Source of the DNA: Ferribacterium limneticum
GTDB taxonomy: Bacteria; Pseudomonadota; Gammaproteobacteria; Burkholderiales; Rhodocyclaceae
NCBI RefSeq assembly: GCF_020510565.1
Contig: NZ_CP075189.1
Location: forward strand, 3,958,501-4,022,500
Reading direction: 5' to 3'
Length of the DNA stretch: 64,000 nucleotides
The notes under the pieces are model-generated. The model was not told the origin of the DNA. It did no database searches and was given only the letters and a program-made list of their open reading frames with translations. Position numbers and translations under genes: made by a program. How positions within the stretch are numbered: position 1 is the first letter of the stretch; every line of letters starts with the position of its first letter. This document shows, piece by piece, positions 18,946 through 27,335 of this stretch.

Positions 18946-18960
18946 CTAATTTCGTATAAT
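18931..18960 (+). promoter_or_regulatory. Predicted sigma-70 promoter of the divergent GntR gene
   Basis: TTGAAT (18931-18936) and a perfect TATAAT (18955-18960) are separated by 18 bp, ending 31 bp before the chosen start codon. The promoter overlaps the divergent dctP promoter. Confidence 0.6.
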
Positions 18961-18991
18961 TAAATCATTGCCGCACGCTGGAGCATCAATC

Positions 18992-19678
18992 ATGAACAGC
19001 CCTGTCGAAATACCCCCTGCCACCCGCCAGTCGGAACGCCTCGGCGAACTTATCGAGGAGCGCATTGTCACCGGCGTCTATCCCCCCGGCACGCGGCTCG
19101 ACGAGCAGGAACTGGCCGATACTTTCGGCGTATCCCGAACGCCGGTGCGCGAAGCACTGATCCAGCTCGCCTCGGTCGGACTGATCGAAATCAAGCCACG
19201 ACGCGGCGCGACCGTCCCGGAAGTCGGGGCCGACCGGGTCTGCGAAATGTTCGAGGTAATGGCCGAACTGGAAGCCATGTGCGGCCGACTGGCCGCCCGG
19301 CGTATCACACCAAGCGAACAAGCGGCCCTGCAGGAGGCACATGACGCCTGCGAAGCGGCGCGCGACGCAAACACCCCGGATATTTACTACCAGCTGAATG
19401 AGGTCTTCCACCAGCGCATCTACGAAGCCAGCCACAACGGCTTCCTGGTCGAGCAGGCGACCGCCCTGCACCGCCGGCTGCGCCCCTATCGCCGGCTGCA
19501 GTTGCGCGTGCGCAACCGGATGGCGACCTCGTTCAACGAGCACCAGGCCATCGTCGATTCCATCATCAAGGGCGACAGCGAACTCGCCTCGGCGCAGCTA
19601 CGCGCCCACGTGACCGTTCAGGGCGAACGCTTCGCCGACCTCGTCGCCACCTTGCGCGACTTCAAGGCCGGCGTGTGA
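18992..19678 (+). CDS. GntR-family regulator, FCD subfamily, of the malonate operon
   Basis: This is a 228-residue regulator with an N-terminal winged helix (LADTFGVSRTPVREALIQLA near residues 44-63) and a C-terminal FCD domain with the expected helix containing NEVFHQRIYEASHN. The ATG at 18992 has GGAG 8 nt upstream; a TTG at 18968 is less likely. It is transcribed away from the dctPQM-mdc operon, with overlapping promoters and a TTGT-N4-ACAA site between them, so it probably represses that operon and itself. The ligand is likely malonate or malonyl-CoA, by analogy with MatR/MdcY-type FCD regulators. Confidence 0.88.
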   Translation: MNSPVEIPPATRQSERLGELIEERIVTGVYPPGTRLDEQELADTFGVSRTPVREALIQLASVGLIEIKPRRGATVPEVGADRVCEMFEVMAELEAMCGRLAARRITPSEQAALQEAHDACEAARDANTPDIYYQLNEVFHQRIYEASHNGFLVEQATALHRRLRPYRRLQLRVRNRMATSFNEHQAIVDSIIKGDSELASAQLRAHVTVQGERFADLVATLRDFKAGV

Positions 19679-19831
19679 AGCCAGTCAACTGAGCGCAGCC
19701 GAGATGCCGACCGCGTTGTGCGCCGTCTCTTCTCTCTGAACATATTTTTACCTGTGGATGTAACAAATCACTCCGATTGCCGAATAGCCATGATGAAGCG
19801 CTGTGCTTCGTTACCATTCAGGAGTTATTTG

Positions 19832-20608
19832 ATGAAAACATTCTTTTCCACAATTGCGCTGGCCTTCGGGTTGATGCACGCGACCTTTGGCGGTACCGCA
19901 TTCGCAAGAGAGGCTGTACCTGTCGAGGCCAAGAATGTCGTCCTTGTACATGGAGCCTGGGCCGATGGTTCCAGTTGGTCCGATGTCATCCCCTACCTAG
20001 GGGCGGCCGGCTTGAAGGTGATAGCGGTCCAGAATCCCCTTACCTCCCTCGCTGATGACGTTGCCGCGACCAAGCGGGCGCTCGCCCTGCTGGATGGCCC
20101 CACGGTCCTCGTAGGACATTCCTACGCGGGAAGTGTCATCAGTGAAGCAGGGGGAGAGCCGAAGGTCACGGCGCTGGTCTACGTCGCGGCTCGCGCACCT
20201 GATGCCGGCGAAGATTTTCTGGCGCTTGGCAGTCAATTTCCGACGATGCCCCTCCGCGCTGGCGTCGAAAAACACAATGGCTATTTGACCGTTTCGGAGA
20301 AGGCTTTCTTCAACCACTTTGCGGACGGCATACCTGCGGAGAAGGCAAAGACGCTCTATTCCGTGCAACAACCGGTCGCAGCAAATCTGTTTGCTGACAG
20401 AACCACAACTGCAGCCTGGAAAACCAAGCCATCCTGGTACGCGGTCGCAAAGAACGACAACACGATCTCGCCTGATTTCCAGCGATTCCTTGCTGGGCGC
20501 ATGAAGGCCAAGACGATAGAAGTCGAATCCGGACATCTCCCCCTCGTTTCACATCCGAAAGACATTGCGGCGCTTATTCTGGCTGCAGCCGGGAAACGGG
20601 GATTGTAA
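19832..20608 (+). CDS. Exported alpha/beta-hydrolase
   Basis: This 258-residue hydrolase has a Sec signal peptide (MKTFFSTIALAFGLMHATFG, cleavage near AFA). It starts at the ATG at 19832 with AGGAG 7 nt upstream. The alpha/beta-hydrolase fold shows VLVHGAWADGSSW (oxyanion region), the nucleophile elbow VGHSYAGSV, and ESGHLPLVSHP with the catalytic histidine. Related proteins are loosely called esterases or salicylate-esterase-like. It sits just upstream of an ECF sigma/NrsF pair in the same direction, but function and co-regulation are unproven. Confidence 0.8.
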   Translation: MKTFFSTIALAFGLMHATFGGTAFAREAVPVEAKNVVLVHGAWADGSSWSDVIPYLGAAGLKVIAVQNPLTSLADDVAATKRALALLDGPTVLVGHSYAGSVISEAGGEPKVTALVYVAARAPDAGEDFLALGSQFPTMPLRAGVEKHNGYLTVSEKAFFNHFADGIPAEKAKTLYSVQQPVAANLFADRTTTAAWKTKPSWYAVAKNDNTISPDFQRFLAGRMKAKTIEVESGHLPLVSHPKDIAALILAAAGKRGL

Positions 20609-20724
20609 TTTGCTAGCCAAGAGATGACGTGGATAGCTTAGCCAATTCCCGTGAGCATCCGCGAAGCTTGACCACGACATCATGCCTTGCAACGACGGCG
20701 TGGTATGAGAACGGAGCATCAGGA

Positions 20725-21288
20725 GTGGGATTGCAAGAGCGAGAAAACACTTGGGCAAATGCGATGCGCAAGGAGCGAGAGGGTGATCGCTTTGCATACG
20801 AGGATTTCCTCCTGGAACTGGCGGCGTATCTGCGGCGAGTCATCAGATATCGGTTGCATCATGCTGGATTAAACTCCGTGGAGGCCGAGGACGTGGTGCA
20901 GGACGTACTGATCGCTGTGCACTCAAGACGCGACCAATGGGATCACGGTCGGCCGCTCCTGCCATGGTTGAATGCCATTGCGCGCTACAAGATCATCGAT
21001 ACGGCGCGGCGTCTGCGAAAGGAAGCGCACGGCAGGATGGATCTCGACGATGAGCAATGGTCCTCCCTGCCAGCCTTCAATCAGAGAGACCCGGAAGAGT
21101 CCGGCATTGACGTCGAACGCTTGATCTCCGAGCTGCCGCCAGGCCAGCAGTCGGTTGTCCGCGCGATTGGCGTTAATGGGGCGTCACCCAGTGAAGCTGC
21201 CACCGAACTCGGGATGAAAGAGGGGGCTGTGAGAGTTGCGTTTCACCGAGCATTAAAGAGATTGATCGCGGCAGCAAAGGGAGCGTAA
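20725..21288 (+). CDS. ECF-type RNA polymerase sigma factor
   Basis: This is a sigma-70-family ECF factor with region 2 (VEAEDVVQDVLIAVHSRRDQ and PLLPWLNAIARYKIIDTARR) and region 4 (LPPGQQSVVRAIGVNGASPS and the helix-turn-helix EAATELGMKEGAVRVAFHRA). The start is uncertain: GTG at 20725 has GGAG 8 nt upstream (187 residues), while ATG at 20764 gives 174 residues. It is followed directly by an NrsF-like membrane protein, its probable anti-sigma factor. The gene is less biased in codon use than its neighbours. Confidence 0.85.
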   Translation: MGLQERENTWANAMRKEREGDRFAYEDFLLELAAYLRRVIRYRLHHAGLNSVEAEDVVQDVLIAVHSRRDQWDHGRPLLPWLNAIARYKIIDTARRLRKEAHGRMDLDDEQWSSLPAFNQRDPEESGIDVERLISELPPGQQSVVRAIGVNGASPSEAATELGMKEGAVRVAFHRALKRLIAAAKGA

Positions 21289-21948
21289 ATGATGCGTAAG
21301 CGTAACAACGAGATTATGCGGACGGATGAGCTTATTCATCGGCTGTCCAATCAGGCCGGCATTAAGGCTCCAGCAGCCATGTCCTTCGGTCGCACCGTGT
21401 GGGTATGCCTGACGCTGTCCATTGCCATAGCCATGCTCGTTGTAATCGGCGTATCCGGGTTGCGTCCGGATCTGCCCACGATGCTGACGGCCTGGCCATT
21501 CCAGTTCAAGGTTGCGGCAATGACCCTGCTCGCCGGCGGTGGCTTCATTCTCGTCCGTGCCGCCGGAACCCCGGGGATGGCGACAAGGCCCCACCTGGCT
21601 TTGCTCCCAGGCGTTCTATTCCTTCTCGGTGGCGCGCTCTTCGATCGCAGCGGCTTCCCACCGCTGGGGGTGCAGCAACTGTCCGCGCCAGTCTGTGTAG
21701 GGGTCATCGTCGCCGCCTCCCTACCTGGCCTCACCATCATTCTGGCTGGATTGCGCAGGGGTATTCCGACTCGGCTGGCTTCCGCTGGCGCGATTTCCGG
21801 TGTCCTGTCGGGCTCGCTCGCAGCCTTGGCCTATACGGTTGCATGCGTGAACGATGGTGCCGTGTTTGTTGCCATCTGGTACGTCGCCGCAATCTCCATC
21901 ACGACTGCGATTGGGGCGTTTGCCGGCCGCTACGCGCTGGCCTGGTGA
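21289..21948 (+). CDS. NrsF-like (DUF1109) membrane anti-sigma factor
   Basis: This 219-residue inner-membrane protein has about six hydrophobic helices after a short cytoplasmic N-terminus containing MRTDELIHRLSNQ. It matches the DUF1109/NrsF family, which holds the cognate ECF sigma factor inactive. The start codon directly abuts the sigma stop codon (TAAATG), so translation is coupled. An internal ATG at 21316 would give the more usual N-terminus. In Caulobacter-like systems such pairs respond to metal or oxidative stress; the signal here is unknown. Confidence 0.8.
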   Translation: MMRKRNNEIMRTDELIHRLSNQAGIKAPAAMSFGRTVWVCLTLSIAIAMLVVIGVSGLRPDLPTMLTAWPFQFKVAAMTLLAGGGFILVRAAGTPGMATRPHLALLPGVLFLLGGALFDRSGFPPLGVQQLSAPVCVGVIVAASLPGLTIILAGLRRGIPTRLASAGAISGVLSGSLAALAYTVACVNDGAVFVAIWYVAAISITTAIGAFAGRYALAW

Positions 21949-22045
21949 CTACAATCCGCTCGACATCAGTATCTGGAGGCATGGGCGGACAGGGGTCCGC
22001 CTATTCTCCGAGGTCGCTCCGAGAACAAGCGACAGAGAAATCCCC

Positions 22046-22846
22046 CTAGCCGATCAGGCTGTGCAACATCTTGGTGGCGAGCAGGGCGAGAAAACCGCCG
22101 AATGCCCGCTTCAGTTGTTTGACCGGCAATTTGTGCGCCAGTTTGGCGCCGACCGGCGCCATCAGAATACTCATCACGACGATGCCGACGAAAGCCGGCA
22201 AATAGATATAGCCGAAGCTAAAGGGCGGCAGTCCGCTATCGCTCCAGCCGGCGACGATGTAGCCGACGGCACCGGCGACGGCGATCGGAAAACCCAGCGC
22301 CGACGAAGTGCCGACGGCCGAATGGATGGCGACGTTGCAGAACAGCATGAAGGGCACCGAGAGGAATCCGCCGCCTGCGGCGACCAGACTCGATATGCCG
22401 CCGATGACGCCGCCGGCAGCAAACAGCCCGGCCGGTCCGGGTAGTTGCCGATGGGCATGAGGCTTGAAATCGAGCATCATCTGGATCGAGGCGTAATAGA
22501 CGATGACGACAAAAATTGCCGTCATCGGCCCGGTCGGCACCTGCCCGGCCACCAGAGAGCCAGCAAAAGTCCCGAGCACCAAACCCGGCGCCAGATTGCG
22601 GACAACGTCCCAGCGCACCGCACCGTGGGCGTGGTGGGCGCGCATGCTGGATATGGACGTGAAAACGATGGTCGCCATCGAAGTGCCGAGCGCCAGATGC
22701 ATGACATGCTCCGGCGGAAAGTTCTGGGCAACGAACAGCATGTACATGAACGGGACGAGGGTCAGCCCGCCGCCAACGCCGAACAGACCGGCAACAAAGC
22801 CGCCGAAGATTCCCAGCAGGGGGTAGGCCAGCCACCAGATTGTCAT
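22046..22846 (-). CDS. TauE/SafE-family permease (second copy)
   Basis: This 266-residue inner-membrane protein has about eight hydrophobic helices and the TauE/SafE repeat signatures GGFVAGLFGVGGGLTLVPFM (about residues 14-33) and AAGGGFLSVPFML in the second half. It is clearly paralogous to the permease at 8.9-9.7 kb (shared HLALGTSMATI and SISSMRAHHAH). The ATG at 22846 overlaps the stop of the EVE-domain gene by 4 bp, so it is the second gene of that small operon. Substrate unknown. Confidence 0.85.
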   Translation of the reverse strand: MTIWWLAYPLLGIFGGFVAGLFGVGGGLTLVPFMYMLFVAQNFPPEHVMHLALGTSMATIVFTSISSMRAHHAHGAVRWDVVRNLAPGLVLGTFAGSLVAGQVPTGPMTAIFVVIVYYASIQMMLDFKPHAHRQLPGPAGLFAAGGVIGGISSLVAAGGGFLSVPFMLFCNVAIHSAVGTSSALGFPIAVAGAVGYIVAGWSDSGLPPFSFGYIYLPAFVGIVVMSILMAPVGAKLAHKLPVKQLKRAFGGFLALLATKMLHSLIG

Positions 22847-23310
22847 GAACTCTCTGCCATGAGACGGTTGATGAATGCCCATTCTTCGGGCGTGACCGGC
22901 ATGATCGACAACCGGTTGCCGCGGGCAAGGAGACGCATGTCGGCCAGTTCGGGATGACTGCGCAGTTCAGTCAGGGACACATGGCGCGTCTTCTTCACAA
23001 ACCGGACGTCACGCAGCCACCAGCGCGGATTTTCGGGTTTCGATTTTGGGTCAAAATACCGGTTGACCGTAGCAAACTGAGTTTCGTCCGGGTAAGGCTC
23101 GGAACACACTTCGCAGATGCCGGCAATGCCCGGCTCGGCACAACTGGAATGATAAAAGAAGGCGAGATCGCCGACCTGCATCGCATCGCGCATGAAATTG
23201 CGCGCCTGATAGTTGCGTACGCCGAACCATGGAAACGCCTGTCCTGGCGCGCCAGCGAGGTCGTCGATGGAAACCTCGTCCGGCTCCGATTTCATCAGCC
23301 AATATTGCAT
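22843..23310 (-). CDS. EVE-domain protein (thymocyte nuclear protein 1-like)
   Basis: This 155-residue single-domain protein belongs to the PUA-like EVE family, which binds modified bases in nucleic acids. It begins MQYWLMKSEPDEVSIDDL, the classic N-terminus, and contains GVRNYQARNFMRD and DPKSKPENPRWW. The ATG at 23310 gives the full domain; further upstream the frame runs into 6S RNA. Residues about 82-94 (TQFATVNRYFDPK) are encoded by an antisense copy of the dispersed repeat, which here merges with the family-conserved DPKS motif. Confidence 0.88.
   Translation of the reverse strand: MQYWLMKSEPDEVSIDDLAGAPGQAFPWFGVRNYQARNFMRDAMQVGDLAFFYHSSCAEPGIAGICEVCSEPYPDETQFATVNRYFDPKSKPENPRWWLRDVRFVKKTRHVSLTELRSHPELADMRLLARGNRLSIMPVTPEEWAFINRLMAESS
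23041..23076 (+). repeat. Dispersed repeat copy inside the EVE-domain gene
   Basis: CGATTTTGGGTCAAAATA is followed by CCGGTTGACCGTAGCAAAC. It is antisense to the gene and translated as ATVNRYFDPKSK. Confidence 0.8.
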
Positions 23311-23330
23311 GCGTTCGGGTAATTTCGAGG

Positions 23331-23515
23331 GCAAAAAAAAGGCCCCCGCGAATGTCGTCAGGCCGGCATCCTGAACCTGGGTCCAGAGTGGTCGCATTCC
23401 TTCCGCATCAGGCACACTCACTGGGAGCGCGCTCAACAGCGGATTGTTGGTCCGCAACCGATGCCAATTAGCATTGGTTCAAGGAATATATGGCCTTAAC
23501 AAACACCGCAGGGGA
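23331..23515 (-). ncRNA. ssrS: 6S RNA
   Basis: The minus strand downstream of zapA has the hallmarks of 6S RNA, the regulator that binds sigma-70 RNA polymerase holoenzyme. The 5' end (CCCCTGCGGTGTTTGT) pairs with the 3' end (ACATTCGCGGGGG) to form the closing stem. Internal segments match the family: ATATTCCTTGAACC on the 5' side and GAATGCGACCACTCTGGACC, then GGTTCAGGATGCCGGCC, on the 3' side. It ends in a run of eight T residues. A position next to zapA is the usual one in beta- and gammaproteobacteria. Exact ends are approximate. Confidence 0.85.
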
Positions 23516-23550
23516 CGCTCGGCGGGCGGCGCCGGGGTCAGCAGAACCGA

Positions 23551-23895
23551 CTACAAGTCCAGTTGCTGCTGGGGCGCAAGCACGGCATCAAGTCGTGCTC
23601 CCATGTCACCGATTCTACGCTTCGTTTCGGAAGTATCAACTGCTTCCGAAAACTCTTTTTGAGCGCCGCCCGAAACCCCGGAAAGGTGCTCGTGGGCGAT
23701 GTTCAAGGCAGCCATGACGGCGACGCGTTCGGCGATGGTGTTCTTGGTCCGCTGCGCGATGTCGCGCATTTTGTTGTCAACCAGATCGACTGCCGAGAGC
23801 AGGGCTTCGCGCTCTTCCGGCGTGCAGGCGACGCGGTATTCGCGGCCCATGATCTTGACGTCGAGGAAATTCGGCTCGCCACTCATCTCAGACAT
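23551..23895 (-). CDS. zapA: Cell division protein ZapA
   Basis: ZapA bundles FtsZ protofilaments at the division ring. The 114-residue protein shows LDVKIMGREYRVACTPEERE near the N-terminus and a C-terminal coiled coil (about residues 45-100) with NKMRDIAQRTKN and AVMAALNIAHE. Two starts are possible, ATG at 23895 (GAGG upstream, 8-bp overlap with the preceding gene) or 23886. It is followed by 6S RNA. Confidence 0.92.
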   Translation of the reverse strand: MSEMSGEPNFLDVKIMGREYRVACTPEEREALLSAVDLVDNKMRDIAQRTKNTIAERVAVMAALNIAHEHLSGVSGGAQKEFSEAVDTSETKRRIGDMGARLDAVLAPQQQLDL

Positions 23896-24085
23896 CCTCG
23901 GGAATCTTGTCGACCAGACCCTCAAGCCGCTCCCGGGCGACCGTCATCGTCTGCCGCAGATGCAGCCGTTCGGCCTCGGCCGCGGTCATCTGATTCTTCA
24001 AAACCTCATTCTCGGCGCGCAGCTGGTGAACCAGCGCAACGACCTGTTCGATTTTGGCTTCAAGCGTTTCGAGTTCCACATTCAT
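23888..24085 (-). CDS. ZapB-like coiled-coil protein (TIGR02449/DUF904-type)
   Basis: This 65-residue protein is almost entirely a heptad-repeat coiled coil, beginning MNVELETLEAKIEQVVALVH. It resembles the small ZapB-like family encoded directly upstream of zapA in betaproteobacteria, whose role is presumed to be in cell division. Its stop codon overlaps the zapA start. Assignment rests on context and coiled-coil character. Confidence 0.8.
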   Translation of the reverse strand: MNVELETLEAKIEQVVALVHQLRAENEVLKNQMTAAEAERLHLRQTMTVARERLEGLVDKIPEDV

Positions 24086-24204
24086 GGCGCGAACTATAGA
24101 GGGAAAAACGCCGCGTGGTCAAGGACTAAGCCATTATTCTAAAAGTGGTTTATCGCAAATGGCCGTAGCGCTGCTGGTGCGCTGCAGCAACAATGAATGT
24201 AGAA

Positions 24205-24400
24205 TGCGAGCCGTTCTAGGTGCTGCGTACGGATTCTCCAAACGCAGTTAAACGGGAAAGCGGTGCGTCTCGAACGAGACAAATCCGCTGCTGCCCCCGC
24301 AACGGTAAGCAAGTGCGGGCGTATCAACATGCCACTGGGTGCCAACCTGGGAAGGCGATACGTCAAGACTTGTGAGCCCGGATACCGGCCTGAGACAAAA
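24205..24400 (+). ncRNA. Cobalamin riboswitch
   Basis: The leader upstream of btuB contains the conserved blocks of the adenosylcobalamin riboswitch in order: TAGGTGCTGC, AACGGGAAAGCGGTGCG, GCTGCCCCCGCAACGGTAA (the B12 box), GCCACTGGG...GGGAAGGC and GAGCCCGGATACCGGCC. The btuB start codon is about 115 nt downstream, leaving room for an expression platform. It should switch off btuB, and perhaps the rest of the cluster, when B12 is plentiful. Confidence 0.95.
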
Positions 24401-24515
24401 AGCGGAAGTGCCACGGGGGTGTGGTGCGGGTTATCGCAACCAGCCCTTCTCCCCTCGCCCTTCCTTTTCAATGCTCTTCCGGCATGCGGGGACGCCCGCC
24501 GGGAAAAGGAAAACC

Positions 24516-26351
24516 ATGTATCCACGTTTGAAACCAATGGCCGCCATGCTGGCTTTGTCTTTTGCGCCCGCCGCATTTGCAGTCGAGCAACTTGCCGCTC
24601 TCGATCCCGTCCTGATCACCGCGACGCGGCAGGAAATGCGCGTTTCAGAACAACTGTCGGATGTTTCAGTCATCGAACGTGCGGAAATCGATGCGGCTGG
24701 CCAATCGACGCTTGAAGAAGTGCTCTCTCGGCAACCCGGAATCGAATATGCCGCCAACGGCAGCTTTGGCGGCAGTTCTGCCATTTACGTACGCGGCACC
24801 AATGCCGGCCATGTTCTGCTGTTGATCGACGGCATGCGCGTCGGTTCCGCAACGCTGGGCAGCGTCTCCTGGGGGCGTATCCCAACCAGCCAGATCGAGC
24901 GCATCGAAATTGTGCGCGGACCAACCTCCTCCCTCTACGGTAGCGACGCTATCGGTGGCGTCATTCAAGTCTTCACTCGTCAAAGTGACGGTCCGTTGAG
25001 CTTTCACGGCGAAATCGGCGGCGGCTCCTATGGCACTTATTCGGCTTCCGGAGGCTTTTCCGGTTCCCAGAATGGGTGGCGTTACGCCTTGAACGCCGCG
25101 GCGATGTCGACTGATGGTTTCAACAGCAAGCCATCGACTGCCATCGCCAACAATGATCGCGATGGTTTCTGGAACAACAGCCTGTCAGGACGGCTGGCCT
25201 ACAGCTTCGCAAAGGGTCACGAAGCCGGCGTCAGCTTCCTGCACAGCGACGGCGAAAACAAGTATGACGGCAGCGGCGCAACAGTGGATTGGCGCAACCG
25301 AAACAGCGTTACCAGCCTGAATGCGTTCGTAAAGAATGCCATCACCGACCGCTGGACAAGCACTCTGAACGTCGGCAGCAGCATCGATGAATCCAGGGAT
25401 TTGATGAACGGGGCCACGAACAGCAACTTCCGCACCGATCAGCAGCTGTATTCCTGGCAAAACGATCTACGCACTGGCTTTGGCAACTTCCTGCTCGGCA
25501 TCGAGCGGCTGGAACAGAAGATCGACACCAGTTCCATCTACACCGTTATGGAGAGAACCAACAACTCCCTGCTGGCCGGCTGGAACATAGGCTACGAAGC
25601 CCACCGTGTACAGGCCAACCTGCGCCGCGACGACAATTCCCAATTTGGCGAAAAGACGACAGGTTCTTTGGCCTACGGCTATCGCTTCTCCCGAAACTGG
25701 CGAGCGAACATCGGATACGGCACGGCATTCAAGGCCCCCACTTTTAATGACCTGTATTTCCCGGTGACCTGCTACCCCGGTTATGGCTGCTATGGCAGCA
25801 ATCCAAACTTGCTGCCAGAGAACTCCAGGAACCGCGAAGCTGCACTGCATTTTGAGACGGGGCAGCACCACGTTTCCCTGACCTGGTATTTGAACCGCGT
25901 CGAAAACCTGATCGTCTGGACCTCGACGCCCAACAACGTCGGCAACGCCCGGCTCGAAGGCTTTACCCTGGCCTACGAAGGCGTCGTTGCCGGTCTTAAT
26001 GTCCAGGCCAGCTATGACTATTTGGATGCAAAGGATGCCGACACCGGCCAGCGCTTGGCCCGCCGCGCCCAAAATCGCGCGGCAGCAGCGCTTGGCAAAT
26101 CATTGGGCGCCTGGGAATGGCGGATCGAGCAACAGATCAGCGACGACCGCATCGATTATCCTTACGGCGAGCCGGCTAAGAAACTGAGTGGCTACGCGCT
26201 CACCAACCTGTATGGAGCCTATCGCGTTGCCAAGGACTGGTCAGTTTTCGCCCGGGTCAACAATCTGTTCGACCATGAATACGTGCTGGCCGACACCTAT
26301 GCCACGCCGGGCCTGAACGCCTTTGTCGGCATCCGCTACAGTCCCAAGTAA
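24516..26351 (+). CDS. btuB: TonB-dependent vitamin B12 receptor BtuB
   Basis: This is the outer-membrane receptor for cobalamins: 611 residues from the ATG at 24516, with GGAAAAGGA upstream and a signal peptide ending AFA. It has the TonB-box region LDPVLITATRQEMRVSEQLS, a plug domain (QSTLEEVLSRQPGIEYAANG, YVRGTNAGHVLLLIDGMRVG) and a 22-strand barrel ending in an aromatic-rich strand (FVGIRYSPK). The open frame upstream of 24516 is riboswitch RNA, not protein. Control by the cobalamin riboswitch just upstream supports the B12 substrate. Confidence 0.94.
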   Translation: MYPRLKPMAAMLALSFAPAAFAVEQLAALDPVLITATRQEMRVSEQLSDVSVIERAEIDAAGQSTLEEVLSRQPGIEYAANGSFGGSSAIYVRGTNAGHVLLLIDGMRVGSATLGSVSWGRIPTSQIERIEIVRGPTSSLYGSDAIGGVIQVFTRQSDGPLSFHGEIGGGSYGTYSASGGFSGSQNGWRYALNAAAMSTDGFNSKPSTAIANNDRDGFWNNSLSGRLAYSFAKGHEAGVSFLHSDGENKYDGSGATVDWRNRNSVTSLNAFVKNAITDRWTSTLNVGSSIDESRDLMNGATNSNFRTDQQLYSWQNDLRTGFGNFLLGIERLEQKIDTSSIYTVMERTNNSLLAGWNIGYEAHRVQANLRRDDNSQFGEKTTGSLAYGYRFSRNWRANIGYGTAFKAPTFNDLYFPVTCYPGYGCYGSNPNLLPENSRNREAALHFETGQHHVSLTWYLNRVENLIVWTSTPNNVGNARLEGFTLAYEGVVAGLNVQASYDYLDAKDADTGQRLARRAQNRAAAALGKSLGAWEWRIEQQISDDRIDYPYGEPAKKLSGYALTNLYGAYRVAKDWSVFARVNNLFDHEYVLADTYATPGLNAFVGIRYSPK

Positions 26352-26357
26352 GCAACC

Positions 26358-27335
26358 ATGCCCACCCGCCAGCGTGCCTTCCTGATCCTCGCCAGCCTCG
26401 GCCTTTTGGCCGTGGCGAGTATCGGGCTGGCGTTGACGGTGGGCAGTTTCAAGGTTTCTTACGGTGAAGTGCTGGCCGCGCTGTTGGGTAACGAGGGCGG
26501 GGCTGGCGATATCGTGCTGCAGCTTCGTCTGCCGCGCGCCTTGGCCGGCTTTGCCTGCGGCGGCTTGCTGGCGCTGGCGGGGGCGCTGATGCAGGTTTTG
26601 TTGCGCAATCCGCTGGCCGATCCTTACGTGCTGGGCATTTCCGGCGGCGCTGGGGTCGGGGCGATGTTCGCCATGCTGCTCGGCTGGCCGGTGCTCGGCA
26701 TCGACGGGCTGGCCTTTGTTGGCGCCTTCGCCGCGATGCTGCTGGTTTTCGGGCTGGCCCACGGCGACGGGAGCTGGACGCAGACGCGACTGTTGCTAAC
26801 CGGCGTCATCGTCGCCGCCGGTTGCGGCGCCTTGGTCGCGCTGATGCTGAGCATCGCCGACGAGCACAAGCTGCGCGGCATGCTGTTCTGGTTGATGGGC
26901 GATCTCGGGCAAAGCGCCCAATGGTGGCCGGCCTTTGCTGCACTGGCCATCGCGCTGCTGCTGGCGATGCCCTTCGCCCGCGAACTGAATTTACTGTCGC
27001 GCGGCCTCATGCAGGCGCAGGCTTTGGGCGTCGCCGTCGGCCGGCTGCGTTACGCCATCTATCTGCTCGCTTCGCTGGCTACCGCTGCTTCAGTGACGAC
27101 GGCTGGCTCGATTGGTTTCGTCGGGCTGGTCGTACCGCATCTGGTCCGGCTGGCGACGGGCAACGACCAACGCCTGCTGCTGCCTGCCTCGGTGCTGGCC
27201 GGCGGTTCGCTGCTCGTTCTGGCCGACACGCTGGCCCGCACTTTGATCGCCCCGCAGCAGTTGCCGGTCGGTGTACTGACGGCGCTGATCGGCGTTCCCG
27301 TCTTCCTCTTCCTGCTTTCGCGGCAGCCGAAATGA
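26358..27335 (+). CDS. btuC: Vitamin B12 ABC transporter permease BtuC (FecCD family)
   Basis: This 325-residue inner-membrane permease of the FecCD/BtuC family has about ten helices, with LRLPRALAGFACGGLLALAG near residues 56-75, NPLADPYVLGISGGAGVGA and, near the C-terminus, GSIGFVGLVVPHLVRL. It starts 6 nt after btuB and overlaps the ATPase gene by 4 bp. No periplasmic binding protein (BtuF) is encoded in the cluster. Confidence 0.92.
   Translation: MPTRQRAFLILASLGLLAVASIGLALTVGSFKVSYGEVLAALLGNEGGAGDIVLQLRLPRALAGFACGGLLALAGALMQVLLRNPLADPYVLGISGGAGVGAMFAMLLGWPVLGIDGLAFVGAFAAMLLVFGLAHGDGSWTQTRLLLTGVIVAAGCGALVALMLSIADEHKLRGMLFWLMGDLGQSAQWWPAFAALAIALLLAMPFARELNLLSRGLMQAQALGVAVGRLRYAIYLLASLATAASVTTAGSIGFVGLVVPHLVRLATGNDQRLLLPASVLAGGSLLVLADTLARTLIAPQQLPVGVLTALIGVPVFLFLLSRQPK

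Noticed and set aside
24339..24515. 59-residue upstream extension of the BtuB frame
   Set aside because: It is the cobalamin riboswitch read as protein. The real start has a ribosome binding site and a signal peptide at 24516.
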